A stretch of DNA of 64,000 bases from Aurantimicrobium minutum (GCF_029893825.1 NZ_JARXXV010000001.1:248001-312000), one strand, 5' to 3'; numbered from the stretch's first letter, positions 44,485 to 55,146 are shown. Notes: generated by a model from the sequence alone, not told the origin. Numbers and translations: made by a program.

Positions 44485-45084
44485 ATGACTGGACCAATTT
44501 CAGATGCAAAGAGCGCTCCCGCGGATCGCGAGACGACCGGGCCTTTTGATGAATCCGAAGTCAGTGGTGTTCGCCCATGGGTTGACCTAGGCTCCCTCAA
44601 ACTCATACCCCGTGAAGGTCTGAACCTTCGTCTCGAAGTTGAGGAAGGGTCTGGACGAGTCGTTGCTGTAGCAATGGACTATCTGGGGTCAACCTTGCAG
44701 GTGCAAGCTTTCGCCTCTACGCGGTCCCAGGGACTGTGGCACGAGGTGCGCGCTCAACTCACCGAGCAGATTACTTCTCAGGGTGGAATCGTGGAGGATT
44801 CCCTTTCCGAACTAGGCCCAGAATTACTGAGCAAGGTTCCTGCACTACTTGATGGCAAGCAAGTATTCCAAGAAGTTCGATTTATCGGCGTTGACGGTCC
44901 TCGCTGGTTCCTTCGCGGAGTTATTGCCGGTCCAGCAGCGACTAACCCTGAACAAGGTGCGCGGATGATTGAGTTGTTCCGCGACATCGTCGTTGTTCGT
45001 GGTCAACAGCCGATGCCTCCACGTGAACTGATGCCACTACGTGTACCCGAGCAAGCATCAGGTATTGCTCCTACCCAGCGCTAG
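44485..45084 (+). CDS. DUF3710 family protein
   Basis: The 199-residue protein matches DUF3710: GPFDESEVSGVRPWVDLGSL near the N-terminus, then VAMDYLGSTLQVQAFA and the RFIGVDGPRWFLRGVIAG segment. It is soluble and of unknown function. It starts three bases after dut and ends two bases before the DUF3159 gene. This implies coupling with both. Confidence 0.92.
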   Translation: MTGPISDAKSAPADRETTGPFDESEVSGVRPWVDLGSLKLIPREGLNLRLEVEEGSGRVVAVAMDYLGSTLQVQAFASTRSQGLWHEVRAQLTEQITSQGGIVEDSLSELGPELLSKVPALLDGKQVFQEVRFIGVDGPRWFLRGVIAGPAATNPEQGARMIELFRDIVVVRGQQPMPPRELMPLRVPEQASGIAPTQR

Positions 45085-45086
45085 TC

Positions 45087-45752
45087 ATGTCTGACAAGCA
45101 AGGTGTAGCGGCGTTAGCTGCTCAGTTGGGTGGAAGTTCAAACGGTAAGCATCCTTTGTGGAATGCCATGGGCGGTGCTTTGGGAATCGTCGAAACTGTT
45201 CTTCCAGGCCTGCTCTTTGTGGCAGTTTTCACTCTCACGCAAAATTCATGGCTTGCAATCGGTGTCTCTGTATCGATTTCTGTTGTATTTACTGCGTACC
45301 GTTTGATTCGCAAACAGGCGGCAACTCAGGCACTTGTGGGATTGCTGGGTGTTGTCATCTCCGCAGTGCTTGCCATCATGTCCAACAAGCCAGAAGACAA
45401 CTTTGTTGTCGGCATGGTGACCAATGGTGTGTATGGGTTCGTGTTTCTTGTCTCTGTCCTCGTGGGTTGGCCCATTATTGGCGTCGTGGTCGGGATGGTT
45501 CGAGGTGAAGGCACGAAATGGCGGACCAACCGCCATCACAAACGTGTCTATCAGGGTGTTACTGCAATGTGGGTGGCGATGTTTGCACTTCGTCTGGCAG
45601 TCGAATATCCGTTGTATCTTGCGGGGGATATTGCAGGTCTAGGAACAGCAAAGCTTGTCTTGGGGCTGCCCTTGTATGTACCAGTACTTGCGTTAACCTG
45701 GTTGATCGTTCGATCGCTGTATCGAGAAAAATCTGTGAATTTACAGAAATAA
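45087..45752 (+). CDS. DUF3159 family membrane protein
   Basis: The 221-residue protein has about five hydrophobic segments and the DUF3159 features: HPLWNAMGGALGIVETVLPG near residues 26-45, later GFVFLVSVLVGWPIIGVVVG, and the conserved WRTNRHHKRVYQGVTAMW segment. Its function is unknown. It is tightly coupled after the DUF3710 gene. The region after it, up to the aconitase start, carries a palindrome that may be an operator. Confidence 0.9.
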   Translation: MSDKQGVAALAAQLGGSSNGKHPLWNAMGGALGIVETVLPGLLFVAVFTLTQNSWLAIGVSVSISVVFTAYRLIRKQAATQALVGLLGVVISAVLAIMSNKPEDNFVVGMVTNGVYGFVFLVSVLVGWPIIGVVVGMVRGEGTKWRTNRHHKRVYQGVTAMWVAMFALRLAVEYPLYLAGDIAGLGTAKLVLGLPLYVPVLALTWLIVRSLYREKSVNLQK

Positions 45753-45778
45753 CTGTCAAAAAAGCCGACTAAGATATA

Positions 45779-45792
45779 TCTTGATATCGAGA
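45779..45792 (+). promoter_or_regulatory. near-palindrome upstream of aconitase, candidate operator
   Basis: TCTTGATATCGAGA is a near-perfect inverted repeat around GATATC with one mismatch pair. It overlaps another perfect palindrome, AAGATATATCTT (45771-45782). The site lies about 70-80 bases upstream of the aconitase start, where a repressor site would be expected. I cannot name the regulator. Confidence 0.4.
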
Positions 45793-45860
45793 GACTTTTT
45801 GTTCTCTCGTTGCGCACCACAATTTATACCTGCGTAGTACGCCCAATGGAGGAGCAGCAC

Positions 45861-48545
45861 GTGTCGGCAGTAAACAGCTTTGGAGCTAAGAGCACCCTCG
45901 AGGTATCGGGAAAGTCGTATGAGATTTTCCGCCTCGACTCCGTTCAGGGACACGACAAGTTGCCCTACAGCCTGAAAGTTCTTCTTGAGAACCTTCTGCG
46001 TACTGAGGACGGCGCAAACGTCACTGCTGAGCAGATCAAGGCATTGGGAAGCTGGGTACCTTCAGCTGAGCCAGACACAGAAATCCAGTTCACCCCCGCA
46101 CGCGTCATCATGCAGGACTTCACTGGTGTTCCCTGTGTAGTTGACCTGGCAACCATGCGTGAGGCTGTAACTGAACTTGGTGGAGACCCCACCAAGATCA
46201 ACCCGCTTGCACCTGCTGAGCTTGTCATCGACCACTCCGTCATCGCGGACCTCTACGGTTCGGCAGATGCTCTCGAGCAGAACGTGGAAATTGAGTACGA
46301 GCGCAACGGTGAGCGCTACCAGTTCCTCCGCTGGGGCCAGACCGCTTTTGATGACTTTAAGGTAGTTCCCCCAGGAACCGGTATCGTCCACCAGGTCAAC
46401 ATTGAATACCTGGCACGTGTCACCATGGCGCGTGAAGTTGCTGGCGTGCTTCAGGCATACCCTGACACCTGCGTGGGTACCGACTCTCACACCACCATGG
46501 TCAACGGTCTTGGTGTTCTTGGTTGGGGTGTTGGTGGTATTGAGGCCGAGGCAGCAATGCTTGGTCAGCCCGTATCCATGCTGATTCCTAAGGTTGTTGG
46601 TTTCAAGCTTTCTGGTTCAATTCCTACCGGTGTAACCGCTACCGACGTTGTGCTGACCATCACCGAAATGCTGCGTAAGCACGGTGTGGTTGGTAAGTTC
46701 GTCGAGTTCTACGGTCCCGGTGTTTCGTCTGTACCACTGGCAAACCGCGCCACCATCGGAAACATGAGCCCCGAGTTTGGTTCCACCGCGGCCATGTTCC
46801 CCGTTGATGATGTCACCTTGGACTACCTGCGTCTCACCGGTCGCTCCGAAGAGCAGGTTGCACTCGTCGAGGCTTACTCCAAGGCTCAAGGCCTCTGGTT
46901 TGACCCTTCCAACGAACCCAACTTCTCTGAGTACATGGAACTGGATCTTTCCACTGTTGTTCCTTCTATCTCTGGTCCAAAGCGTCCTCAGGACCGCATC
47001 GTGCTCTCCAAGGCTCAGCAGCAGTTCGCTGAAGATGTGAAGAACTACTCACACGGTGACGCAGTTAAGGTCAGCGTTGATGGGGGAGAAGAGTTTGAGC
47101 TGAAGAATGGTGCCGTCACCATTGCAGCAATCACTTCGTGCACCAACACTTCGAACCCTTCGGTCATGCTTGCTGCTGGTCTTCTTGCACGTAACGCTGT
47201 GAAGAAGGGCCTGAAAACCAAGCCTTGGGTGAAGACCACTCTTTCTCCTGGATCAAAGGTAGTGACCGACTACTACGAGAAGGCCGGAGTTACTCCTTAC
47301 CTGGACGAACTCGGATTCTTTCCCGTTGGTTACGGCTGCATGACCTGCATTGGTAACTCTGGTCCTTTGAAGGAAGAAATCTCTTCTGCAATCAACCACA
47401 ACGACCTTGCAGTTACTGCTGTTCTTTCGGGAAACCGTAACTTCGAAGGCCGCATCAGCCCCGATGTGAAGATGAACTACCTCGCCAGCCCTCCACTGGT
47501 CATCGCGTATGCACTTGCTGGTTCAATGGACTTTGACTTTGACAAGGATGCACTCGGAACTGGATCTGACGGCAACCCTGTCTTCCTCAAGGACATCTGG
47601 CCTGACACTGCTGAGGTTGAGAAGGTCATTGGCGAGTCCATTGATACTGCGATGTTCGACCACGAATACTCTTCTGTATTCAACGGTGACGAGCGCTGGC
47701 GTAACTTGCCCACTCCTACAGGTGCAACCTTCGAGTGGGACAACAAGTCCACCTACGTTCGCAAGCCTCCATACTTCGAAGGTATGAAGAAGGAGACCAC
47801 CCCAGTTACTGACATTGCGGGTGCTCGCGTATTGGCAACTCTTGGTGACTCAGTGACTACTGACCACATCTCTCCAGCTGGAAACATCAAGGCTGGCACT
47901 CCCGCTGCTGTGTACCTCGATCAGCACGGTGTGGCACGTGCGGACTACAACTCCTATGGATCGCGTCGTGGAAACCACGAAGTCATGATCCGTGGAACCT
48001 TCGCAAACATCCGTTTGAAGAACCAGCTCCTGGATGGTGTTGAGGGTGGTTACACCCGTGACTTCACTCAGCCTGATGGTCCTCAGTCCTTCATCTACGA
48101 TGCAAGTGCCAACTACCAAGCTGCCGGAACTCCACTGGTGATCTTCGGTGGAAAAGAATACGGTTCTGGTTCTTCACGTGACTGGGCTGCAAAGGGAACC
48201 GCACTTCTGGGTGTGAAGGCAGTGATTACTGAGAGCTTTGAGCGTATTCACCGCTCCAACCTCATCGGTATGGGTGTTCTTCCATTGCAGTTCCCTGCAG
48301 GTCAGAGCTGGGAATCCTTAGGGCTTGACGGCACCGAAATCGTCTCGATTGCTGGTGTTGAAGAACTCAACAAGGGTGTTACTCCCAAGACTGTTCGCGT
48401 AACAGCAGTTCCATCCGAGAACTCACCTGCTGGAAAGCAGACCATCGAGTTTGACGCAGTAGTACGTATCGACACCCCTGGTGAAGCTGACTACTACCGC
48501 AACGGTGGAATCTTGCAGTACGTACTGCGTTCGCTCGTCGCTTAG
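45861..48545 (+). CDS. acnA: aconitate hydratase
   Basis: The 894-residue monomeric aconitase isomerises citrate and isocitrate in the TCA cycle. The iron-sulfur cysteines are in [12 protein letters not shown] and CMTCIGNSG. The [20 protein letters not shown] (about 200) and [16 protein letters not shown] segments are complete. I start at GTG 45861 with GGAGGAG six bases upstream; an in-frame ATG at 45846 overlaps that site. In many Actinobacteria acnA is followed by the regulator gene acnR; here dxs follows and no acnR is present. Confidence 0.95.
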   Translation: MSAVNSFGAKSTLEVSGKSYEIFRLDSVQGHDKLPYSLKVLLENLLRTEDGANVTAEQIKALGSWVPSAEPDTEIQFTPARVIMQDFTGVPCVVDLATMREAVTELGGDPTKINPLAPAELVIDHSVIADLYGSADALEQNVEIEYERNGERYQFLRWGQTAFDDFKVVPPGTGIVHQVNIEYLARVTMAREVAGVLQAYPDTCVGTDSHTTMVNGLGVLGWGVGGIEAEAAMLGQPVSMLIPKVVGFKLSGSIPTGVTATDVVLTITEMLRKHGVVGKFVEFYGPGVSSVPLANRATIGNMSPEFGSTAAMFPVDDVTLDYLRLTGRSEEQVALVEAYSKAQGLWFDPSNEPNFSEYMELDLSTVVPSISGPKRPQDRIVLSKAQQQFAEDVKNYSHGDAVKVSVDGGEEFELKNGAVTIAAITSCTNTSNPSVMLAAGLLARNAVKKGLKTKPWVKTTLSPGSKVVTDYYEKAGVTPYLDELGFFPVGYGCMTCIGNSGPLKEEISSAINHNDLAVTAVLSGNRNFEGRISPDVKMNYLASPPLVIAYALAGSMDFDFDKDALGTGSDGNPVFLKDIWPDTAEVEKVIGESIDTAMFDHEYSSVFNGDERWRNLPTPTGATFEWDNKSTYVRKPPYFEGMKKETTPVTDIAGARVLATLGDSVTTDHISPAGNIKAGTPAAVYLDQHGVARADYNSYGSRRGNHEVMIRGTFANIRLKNQLLDGVEGGYTRDFTQPDGPQSFIYDASANYQAAGTPLVIFGGKEYGSGSSRDWAAKGTALLGVKAVITESFERIHRSNLIGMGVLPLQFPAGQSWESLGLDGTEIVSIAGVEELNKGVTPKTVRVTAVPSENSPAGKQTIEFDAVVRIDTPGEADYYRNGGILQYVLRSLVA

Positions 48546-48595
48546 TCAGGGAATTCTTGGGCACAAACAGGTTCGTTTCCTCATAGACTCGATCC

Positions 48596-50536
48596 ATGGC
48601 AATTCTTGAGACTGTTCACGGTCCACGCGACCTCGACAAGCTCACTAACGACCAACTGATCGAGCTTGCTGGAGAAATTCGTGAGTTCTTGGTGCGCGAG
48701 GTTGCCCGCTCTGGCGGGCACCTCGGCCCCAATCTGGGCGTTGTTGAAATGACGATTGCCATACACCGGGTTTTTGATTCGCCCAAAGATTCCATTGTCT
48801 TTGACACCGGTCACCAGTCGTATGTTCACAAACTACTCACTGGTCGTCAGGATTTCTCTAAGCTGCGCGAAAAGGGTGGCCTGGCAGGTTATCCGCAACG
48901 TTCAGAATCAATCCATGACATTGTCGAGAGCTCTCACGCCTCGAGTTCCTTATCGTGGGCAGACGGCATTTCCCGCGCCTATGCAATGTCCGGTCAAGAA
49001 GACCGTCACGTGGTTGCGGTTGTTGGTGATGGTGCCCTAACCGGTGGAATGACCTGGGAAGCACTCAACAACATTAGCCATGACAATGCTCGTAACCTGG
49101 TCATCATTGTCAATGACAACGGCCGAAGCTATGCACCCACAATTGGCGGTATGGCTCGTTTCCTGGATAGTGTTCGCACACGTAAGGGCTACCGAAATCT
49201 TCACTTCACCAGTAGTCGTCTATTCGCAATGATGGGTCCTTATGCCCGTGCGTTCTATCGGGGTGTGCGCGGCGGTGTCCACGGCTTCTTGAGCAGATTC
49301 ACCAACAATCAAGACCTCTATGCCAACCTCGATATCAAGTATCTTGGCCCAGTTAATGGTCACGATGTGAAAGCGATGGAGTCAGTACTCCGCCAGGCAA
49401 AAAACTACGGAGCACCCGTCATTGTTCATGCAATTACCGAAAAGGGTAAGGGCTATGAACCTGCTCGTCGAGATCTTGATGACCAGTTCCACGCGGTCGG
49501 AAAAATAGATCCAGCCACAGGTAAATCGCTGGGTAACTCAACCTCTATTGGCTGGACCGATGTGTTTGGCGATGAACTCGTCGCCCAAGCCGAGCGCAAC
49601 GATAAGGTCGTTGCCATCACTGCTGCGATGCTTCGCCCCACGGGTCTTCACAAAATGCTGGAGCGCTTCCCAGAGCGCACCATCGATGTGGGAATTGCAG
49701 AGCAGCATGCTGTTGCTTCTGCGGCTGGTTTAGCTTTCGGTGGCATGCACCCTGTCGTTGCCATCTATGCGACCTTCGTGAACCGTGCCTTTGATCAAGT
49801 ATTGATGGATGTTGCACTCCACAAAGCGGGGGTCACGTTTGTTCTTGATCGCTCTGGTGTAACCGGACCAGACGGCCCAAGTCATCATGGTGTCTGGGAC
49901 CTCGCTATCTTGCAGGTTGTCCCACACATTCGACTTGCGGCACCTCGTGATGCTACGCGCCTGCGTGAAGAGTTTGCAGAGTCACTTGACGTAAATGATG
50001 CGCCCACGGTTATTCGCTTCCCACGCGGCTCTGTGGGGGCGGATATTGATGCTGTGCGTCGCACTTCCGATGGGGTGGACGTGCTCGTTGAAGCCGCACA
50101 CAAAGATGTTCTCATCGTTGCCATTGGTGTGTTTGCAGGACTGGGACTCGAAGTTGCTGCACGACTAGCTCAACAAGGTATTGGTGCAACCGTAATTGAC
50201 CCACGCTGGGTCGTCCCCGTTCCCGCCAGTGTGATTGAGATGGCACGAGATCACCGTTTGGTCATCACTCTTGAAGATGGTGTTCGAGTCGGTGGCATTG
50301 GCACGCGCATCCGCCAAGATCTTCGCAATGCAGGCGTTGATACTGCTGTTGATGAGTTGGGTCTTCCCGATGAATTCCTCGATCACGCAAGCCGCGAAGA
50401 AATTCTTGCCGAAGCAGGATTGACTGCTCAAGACATTGCGCGAGATGTAGTCGCCCAGGTGCTCGGCAGCAAAATTCCTGTCGCCAGGCCATTGCCTGAA
50501 GAGTCACACATCAACGACTCTCTTCGCGCAGAATAA
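48596..50536 (+). CDS. dxs: 1-deoxy-D-xylulose-5-phosphate synthase
   Basis: The 646-residue thiamine enzyme starts the MEP isoprenoid pathway from pyruvate and glyceraldehyde phosphate. The N-terminal HLGPNLGVVEMTIAIHRVFD, the ThDP motif GDGALTGGMTWEALNN (about 140) and the catalytic Glu in DVGIAEQHAVASAAG (about 365) are present. An ordinary length for DXS. It follows acnA by 50 bases, probably with its own promoter. It converges with the fadB-like gene, five bases between stops. Confidence 0.95.
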   Translation: MAILETVHGPRDLDKLTNDQLIELAGEIREFLVREVARSGGHLGPNLGVVEMTIAIHRVFDSPKDSIVFDTGHQSYVHKLLTGRQDFSKLREKGGLAGYPQRSESIHDIVESSHASSSLSWADGISRAYAMSGQEDRHVVAVVGDGALTGGMTWEALNNISHDNARNLVIIVNDNGRSYAPTIGGMARFLDSVRTRKGYRNLHFTSSRLFAMMGPYARAFYRGVRGGVHGFLSRFTNNQDLYANLDIKYLGPVNGHDVKAMESVLRQAKNYGAPVIVHAITEKGKGYEPARRDLDDQFHAVGKIDPATGKSLGNSTSIGWTDVFGDELVAQAERNDKVVAITAAMLRPTGLHKMLERFPERTIDVGIAEQHAVASAAGLAFGGMHPVVAIYATFVNRAFDQVLMDVALHKAGVTFVLDRSGVTGPDGPSHHGVWDLAILQVVPHIRLAAPRDATRLREEFAESLDVNDAPTVIRFPRGSVGADIDAVRRTSDGVDVLVEAAHKDVLIVAIGVFAGLGLEVAARLAQQGIGATVIDPRWVVPVPASVIEMARDHRLVITLEDGVRVGGIGTRIRQDLRNAGVDTAVDELGLPDEFLDHASREEILAEAGLTAQDIARDVVAQVLGSKIPVARPLPEESHINDSLRAE

Positions 50537-50541
50537 CTCTC

Positions 50542-52677
50542 TTACTTCGTTGTGCCCGCAATAGGTGGGTTGTGGAAGGTTCCACCAAAGACTCGCTGAC
50601 TTGCGCCAATACGGTCAAGGAATGGAGTTGCACCACCCATTTGGAAAGGCCAACCAGCACCCATGATCATGCAGAGGTCAATATCTTCTGCGGCAGAAAC
50701 TACGTTCTCATCCAACATGCGGTGAATTTCATCGGCAAGACCATCCTCAATCCGAATGCGGATTTGCTCTGCAGTCATGGGGGATGTTCCACCCTTCACA
50801 ATGGCTTCAGCACCTCTGTCATAGCCAGTGATTTTGCCTGTGCGACCGCGAACAATGATCGAGCCATGCTCTGCAAGTTTGTGCAGGTTGTCGCTGCGGA
50901 AGAAACGCTCTGGGAAGGCGGCATGGTGGGTGTCAAGAACGTGGGCGCCAACCTTGAGGCCTACGAGGTCCAGGAGCTCAAAAGGTGCCATAGGCATCCC
51001 GAATGTTGACACTGAGTCATCGACGGTCTTGAATGGTGTTCCAGTGTCAACAGCATGCATCGCTTCACCCAAGAGGCGTGCAAGTAGTCGGTTCACGACG
51101 AATCCGGGGGAGTCGGTCGTGATGACCGCAGTCTTTCCTAGTTTCTTTGCTGTGTCCATTGCGGTTGCGAGAGTTACCTCATTGGTTTGAGGTGCGTTGA
51201 CAACCTCAACAAGGGGCATCACGGCAACCGGGTTGAAGAAATGGAAACCAACTAGGCGTTCTGGATGTGAAAGCTTTGCGCCGATTTCTTTAACTGACAA
51301 GCTCGAGGTGTTTGTGGCAAGAATGGCTTCTTCAGAAACGTATTGCTCGATATTGGCAAACACATCTTGCTTTACAGTAAGTTCTTCGAAGACTGCCTCA
51401 ATCACCCAGTCTGCGTCAGAGAAAGCTTGTGGGTTAGTAGTTCCACTGACGAGAGCTTGTAATCGCTGATTCTCATCTGAGGAAATACGACCTTTGTCAT
51501 GCATAGCCTGAATCTCGGCATGAATATAAGCGAGAGCTTCGTCGAGCTTGTCCTGGTTGATATCCGTGAGTACTACAGGAACTTTGAGTTTGCGTACGAA
51601 GAGCAAAGCAAACTGGCGGGCCATCAGGCCAGCACCGATAACACCAACCTTGCCCACTGGCTTAGCGAGCTTGGGATCAGGTGCACCAGCAGGCTTCTTC
51701 GCACGCTTTTGAACCAAATCAAACGCATACATCGAAGCTTGGAACTGGTCTCCAACAATCAGAGAAGCAATCGCTTCGTCTTCGCGGGCGAAGGCAGCTT
51801 CTTTATCAACCTTGCGTGCTTGTTCGAGAAGTTCGAGAGCAGCATAGGGGGACTTGGCAACTGTGCCCAGTTTCTCCTCAACGCTCTTTTTGGCAATGTT
51901 GACGGCCAAGTTCCACTTGGCCAAGCGCTCAACCTTGCCGGGCTGGTTGGGGCGATGAGGTTGGTGGCCGTTGAGGACAGAGTCTGCCCACACAATTGAT
52001 TCTTCGAGGAAACGTGCAGAACCAAACATGGCGTCTGCAATACCCAATTCGAAAGCAGCCGATGCATTGAGCATGCGGTTGTTCTTCAGCGGGTTCTCAA
52101 TAATGACCTTGAGAGCGTTCTCAATGCCAATCAAGTTGGGAAGCAGGTACGCACCACCCCAACCGGGAATCAGTCCCAAAAAGACTTCTGGCAATGCGAT
52201 TGCTGAAACGTTTTCATCCACGGTGCGATAGTCGGCGTTGAGCGCAACTTCAAGACCGCCACCGAGGGCTAAACCATTGATGAAGACAAAGGAGGGAACT
52301 CCTAGTTGACCAAGTCGTCCCAGGGCGCGGTGACCAAGCTGTGCAAGCTTGACAGCCATTGCTTTGCTCGGAACATCACCAACTCTGCTGAGATCAGCGC
52401 CAGCGGCCAGAATGAATTCCTTACCGGTAACGGCAACACCATGAATTTCTCCCTGAGCAGCTCGGTCGCTGAGAGCAACCAGGGTCTTGTCCAGCTCCAT
52501 CAAACCCTTGGGTCCTAGGGTGTTTGGGCGCTTGTAGTCCATGCCGTTATCGAGAGTGACGAGGGCAAGAACTTTGCCACTGGGCAAAGGAATATCGCGG
52601 ACAAAGCTGTGGGTGACGACTTCTTCATCACTCAACGCGAGAAGGTCAGTGAAATCAATAGCATCGTAATTTGTCAT
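50542..52677 (-). CDS. fadB: fatty acid oxidation bifunctional enoyl-CoA hydratase/3-hydroxyacyl-CoA dehydrogenase
   Basis: The 711-residue fusion has an N-terminal crotonase domain (about 1-280) with FINGLALGGGLEVAL and ALPEVFLGLIPGWGG carrying the two catalytic glutamates. A Rossmann NAD domain follows (VGVIGAGLMARQFALLF near 345). The dehydrogenase domain has HFFNPVAVMPLVEVV for the catalytic His and TSLSVKEIG. It performs two steps of beta-oxidation. The ATG at 52677 overlaps the stop of the thiolase gene by one base, so the two are translationally coupled, an FadAB-type complex. Confidence 0.92.
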   Translation of the reverse strand: MTNYDAIDFTDLLALSDEEVVTHSFVRDIPLPSGKVLALVTLDNGMDYKRPNTLGPKGLMELDKTLVALSDRAAQGEIHGVAVTGKEFILAAGADLSRVGDVPSKAMAVKLAQLGHRALGRLGQLGVPSFVFINGLALGGGLEVALNADYRTVDENVSAIALPEVFLGLIPGWGGAYLLPNLIGIENALKVIIENPLKNNRMLNASAAFELGIADAMFGSARFLEESIVWADSVLNGHQPHRPNQPGKVERLAKWNLAVNIAKKSVEEKLGTVAKSPYAALELLEQARKVDKEAAFAREDEAIASLIVGDQFQASMYAFDLVQKRAKKPAGAPDPKLAKPVGKVGVIGAGLMARQFALLFVRKLKVPVVLTDINQDKLDEALAYIHAEIQAMHDKGRISSDENQRLQALVSGTTNPQAFSDADWVIEAVFEELTVKQDVFANIEQYVSEEAILATNTSSLSVKEIGAKLSHPERLVGFHFFNPVAVMPLVEVVNAPQTNEVTLATAMDTAKKLGKTAVITTDSPGFVVNRLLARLLGEAMHAVDTGTPFKTVDDSVSTFGMPMAPFELLDLVGLKVGAHVLDTHHAAFPERFFRSDNLHKLAEHGSIIVRGRTGKITGYDRGAEAIVKGGTSPMTAEQIRIRIEDGLADEIHRMLDENVVSAAEDIDLCMIMGAGWPFQMGGATPFLDRIGASQRVFGGTFHNPPIAGTTK

Positions 52678-53873
52678 TACTTCGCTCCCTTGTAGTGAGG
52701 GTTTTCCCAAATGACGGTGCCGCCCTGGCCTAACCCAATACACATAGTGGTCATGCCGTAACGCACCTCAGGGTGACGTTCGAACTGGTGTGCAAGCTGA
52801 ATCATGAGGCGAACACCGCTACTAGCTAACGGGTGTCCAAGGGCAATAGCGCCACCGTATTCATTGACGCGGGGATCGTCATCTGCAATACCGAAGTAAT
52901 CAAGAAACGCCAGAACTTGGACTGCGAATGCTTCGTTGACCTCAAAAAGACCAATATCAGCAATCGAAAGGCCTGCTTTACGCAAGGCTTTCTCTGTAGC
53001 AGGAACAGGGCCGATACCCATCACTTCTGGTTCCACGCCGGCAAATGCGAAGGAAACCATCCGCATTTTCACACCCAAGCCGAATTCTTCTGCTGCCTGT
53101 TCGCTGGCAAGCATGCAGATGGTTGCACCATCATTCAAACCACTGGCATTTCCTGCGGTTACTCGACCGTGAGGGCGGAATGGTGTCTTCAGACCTGCGA
53201 GACCCTCAAGAGTGGTCTCTGGGCGAGGCGCCTCGTCGACGGTTGCCAGAGTCCAACCTTCAGCGGTCTTTGCCGAGACGGGAATCAAATCTGGCTGGAT
53301 ATACCCAGCTGCATAGGCCGCAGTCACCTTTTGTTGCGAACGCAGAGCATACGCATCAGCACGTTCCTTGGTGAGGTGAGGGAATCGGTCGTGCAAACGT
53401 TCAGCGGTGGCACCCATGTTGAGGGCATCAGGGCTGACAAGCTTTTCTGCCAAGAAGCGAGGGTTAGGGTCTGCATCAAAACCCATGGGGTGACGACCCA
53501 TGTGCTCGACGCCACCGGCAAGAACAATGTTGTAGGAACCCATTGCAATGCCACCAGCGGTGGTTGTCACTGCAGTCATAGCTCCAGCACACATGCGGTC
53601 AATAGCAAAGCCAGGAACGTGACGGGGGAGCCCAGCAAGAATTCCTGCAGTTCGACCCAAGGTAAGTCCCTGATCTCCCTGTTGAGTAGTGGCTGCAATA
53701 GCTACATCATCGATTTCTTCCACTGGGACGGCAGGATTGCGCTCGAGCAAGCCCATCATTGCTTTGACAATGAGATCGTCTGCGCGAGTGTTCCAATACA
53801 TGCCTTTTTCGCCAGCACGGCCAAAGGGTGTTCTCACACCATCGACAAATACAACACGATTTCCCGCTGTCAT
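52677..53873 (-). CDS. fadA: acetyl-CoA acyltransferase (thiolase)
   Basis: The 398-residue thiolase cleaves 3-ketoacyl-CoA. The nucleophilic Cys lies in IDRMCAGAMTAV (about 87), the catalytic His in GGAIALGHPLASSG (about 345) and the second Cys in MCIGLGQGGT. I start at the ATG at 53873 (MTAGNRVVFVDGVRTPFG), with GAGG just upstream; an ATG 21 bases further up is less well supported. It heads the fadA-fadB pair. The pair implies the host can degrade fatty acids as well as make them. Confidence 0.93.
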   Translation of the reverse strand: MTAGNRVVFVDGVRTPFGRAGEKGMYWNTRADDLIVKAMMGLLERNPAVPVEEIDDVAIAATTQQGDQGLTLGRTAGILAGLPRHVPGFAIDRMCAGAMTAVTTTAGGIAMGSYNIVLAGGVEHMGRHPMGFDADPNPRFLAEKLVSPDALNMGATAERLHDRFPHLTKERADAYALRSQQKVTAAYAAGYIQPDLIPVSAKTAEGWTLATVDEAPRPETTLEGLAGLKTPFRPHGRVTAGNASGLNDGATICMLASEQAAEEFGLGVKMRMVSFAFAGVEPEVMGIGPVPATEKALRKAGLSIADIGLFEVNEAFAVQVLAFLDYFGIADDDPRVNEYGGAIALGHPLASSGVRLMIQLAHQFERHPEVRYGMTTMCIGLGQGGTVIWENPHYKGAK

Positions 53874-53949
53874 GATTTCCTCTCGAAGCGACATTGCTAT
53901 CTTGATGCTAGTTTGTGGGATTCAGCTGTGAAAGACAGATGTAAGACCC

Positions 53950-55146
53950 TTACGAATCTTCTGCGACTTCTTCGGCAAGTTTTTGGTCGGCTTCCACAAA
54001 AGCATTAGAAATCAGTGCGCAGGTTTCAGAAATTTGCCACACGCGTGCACCCTGCTTCTTCAACGCAGCAGTGATGCTTACAACGGTGATGGGGCTAGGT
54101 GGAGCCCAAGCAAGTTCACGCAGAATACTTGGTGTGAGTAGGTTTTCTACCGGCATAGAAAGTTCTTCAGCTTTTGATGTGAGAGCTTCACGTGCAGTTT
54201 GCAGGCGTTCTAGTGCTTCAGGTTTGCGATCAGCCCACGCACGCGGCGGCGGGAGAGTGTCACTGGGGACTCTCATGACAGGAAGTTGTTCGTCTTGGAG
54301 ACCTGCCACAACGGCGTTCCACCACGTATCTAGCAAGCTTTTACTAGCCCGGCCATTGAACTCTTTGAGTTGAATGAGTTCTGCCTTGTTGGCTAATTGA
54401 GTGCGGCTAGCAGCAACGATTGCGCTATCTGGAATCAAACGCCCAGGAGAAACATCTCTGCGCTGCGCTATGTCATCACGTGCAAACCACAACGATCGCG
54501 CAACAGCAAGCTGTCGTGGTGTGCGCAGGGTATGTAGACCAGAAATTTTGCGCCAAGGCTCAGCACTAAGTACCTTTTCTGGTTTGTCCAGAGTCGCTTG
54601 GAATTCTTCGTGGGCCCAAGCTAATTTGTTCGATTCGATGAGCAGCTTTTCAATCTCATCTCGAACATCAACAAGAAGTTCAACGTCCAAAGCTGCATAT
54701 GTCAGCCACGGTTCAGGCAGTGGTCTTGTAGACCAGTCAGCGGCACTATGTTCTTTTGCTAAGTGAATACCCAGTAAAGATTCCACTACAGGTCCTAGAC
54801 CAACACGTTCCATACCTAGAAGGCGAGCAGAAAGTTCCGTGTCGAAAATGCGTTTGGGGGCGATCCCTACTTCACGCAAACAAGCGAGGTCTTGACTCGC
54901 TGCGTGGAGTACCCACTCTTCATCTTCGTTCTGGGTAAACAGCTGTGACATGTCACCAATTGCCGGCGGGTCAAACAAGAATGTTCCTGCCTCACGGCGG
55001 TGAACTTGAATCAAATATGCACGCTGAGAGTACGTAAATCCAGAAGCGCGTTCGGCATCAATCGCGATTGGTCCAGAACCTGAGGCGATAACAGCGCACG
55101 CGTGAAGAAAGTCTTCAGCGTTATCGATAACGTGAACGCTAACCAC
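53950..55146 (-). CDS. rnd: ribonuclease D with HRDC domain
   Basis: The 398-residue 3'-5' exonuclease has the DEDD acids: AIDAERASGF (motif I), AASQDLACLREVG (motif II) and YAALDVELLVDVR (motif III). A C-terminal HRDC helical domain follows (about 205-290). It is probably active in tRNA and small-RNA processing. A GTG start at 55146 overlaps the DUF3000 stop by eight bases, so the two are coupled, a constant actinobacterial pair. Confidence 0.92.
   Translation of the reverse strand: MVSVHVIDNAEDFLHACAVIASGSGPIAIDAERASGFTYSQRAYLIQVHRREAGTFLFDPPAIGDMSQLFTQNEDEEWVLHAASQDLACLREVGIAPKRIFDTELSARLLGMERVGLGPVVESLLGIHLAKEHSAADWSTRPLPEPWLTYAALDVELLVDVRDEIEKLLIESNKLAWAHEEFQATLDKPEKVLSAEPWRKISGLHTLRTPRQLAVARSLWFARDDIAQRRDVSPGRLIPDSAIVAASRTQLANKAELIQLKEFNGRASKSLLDTWWNAVVAGLQDEQLPVMRVPSDTLPPPRAWADRKPEALERLQTAREALTSKAEELSMPVENLLTPSILRELAWAPPSPITVVSITAALKKQGARVWQISETCALISNAFVEADQKLAEEVAEDS

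Noticed and set aside
52833-54008. A long open frame (about 390 codons) on the plus strand opposite the thiolase gene
   Set aside because: It is the antisense frame of a strongly conserved gene with intact catalytic motifs, carries Cys/His/Ser-rich content typical of such shadows, and has no ribosome-binding site.
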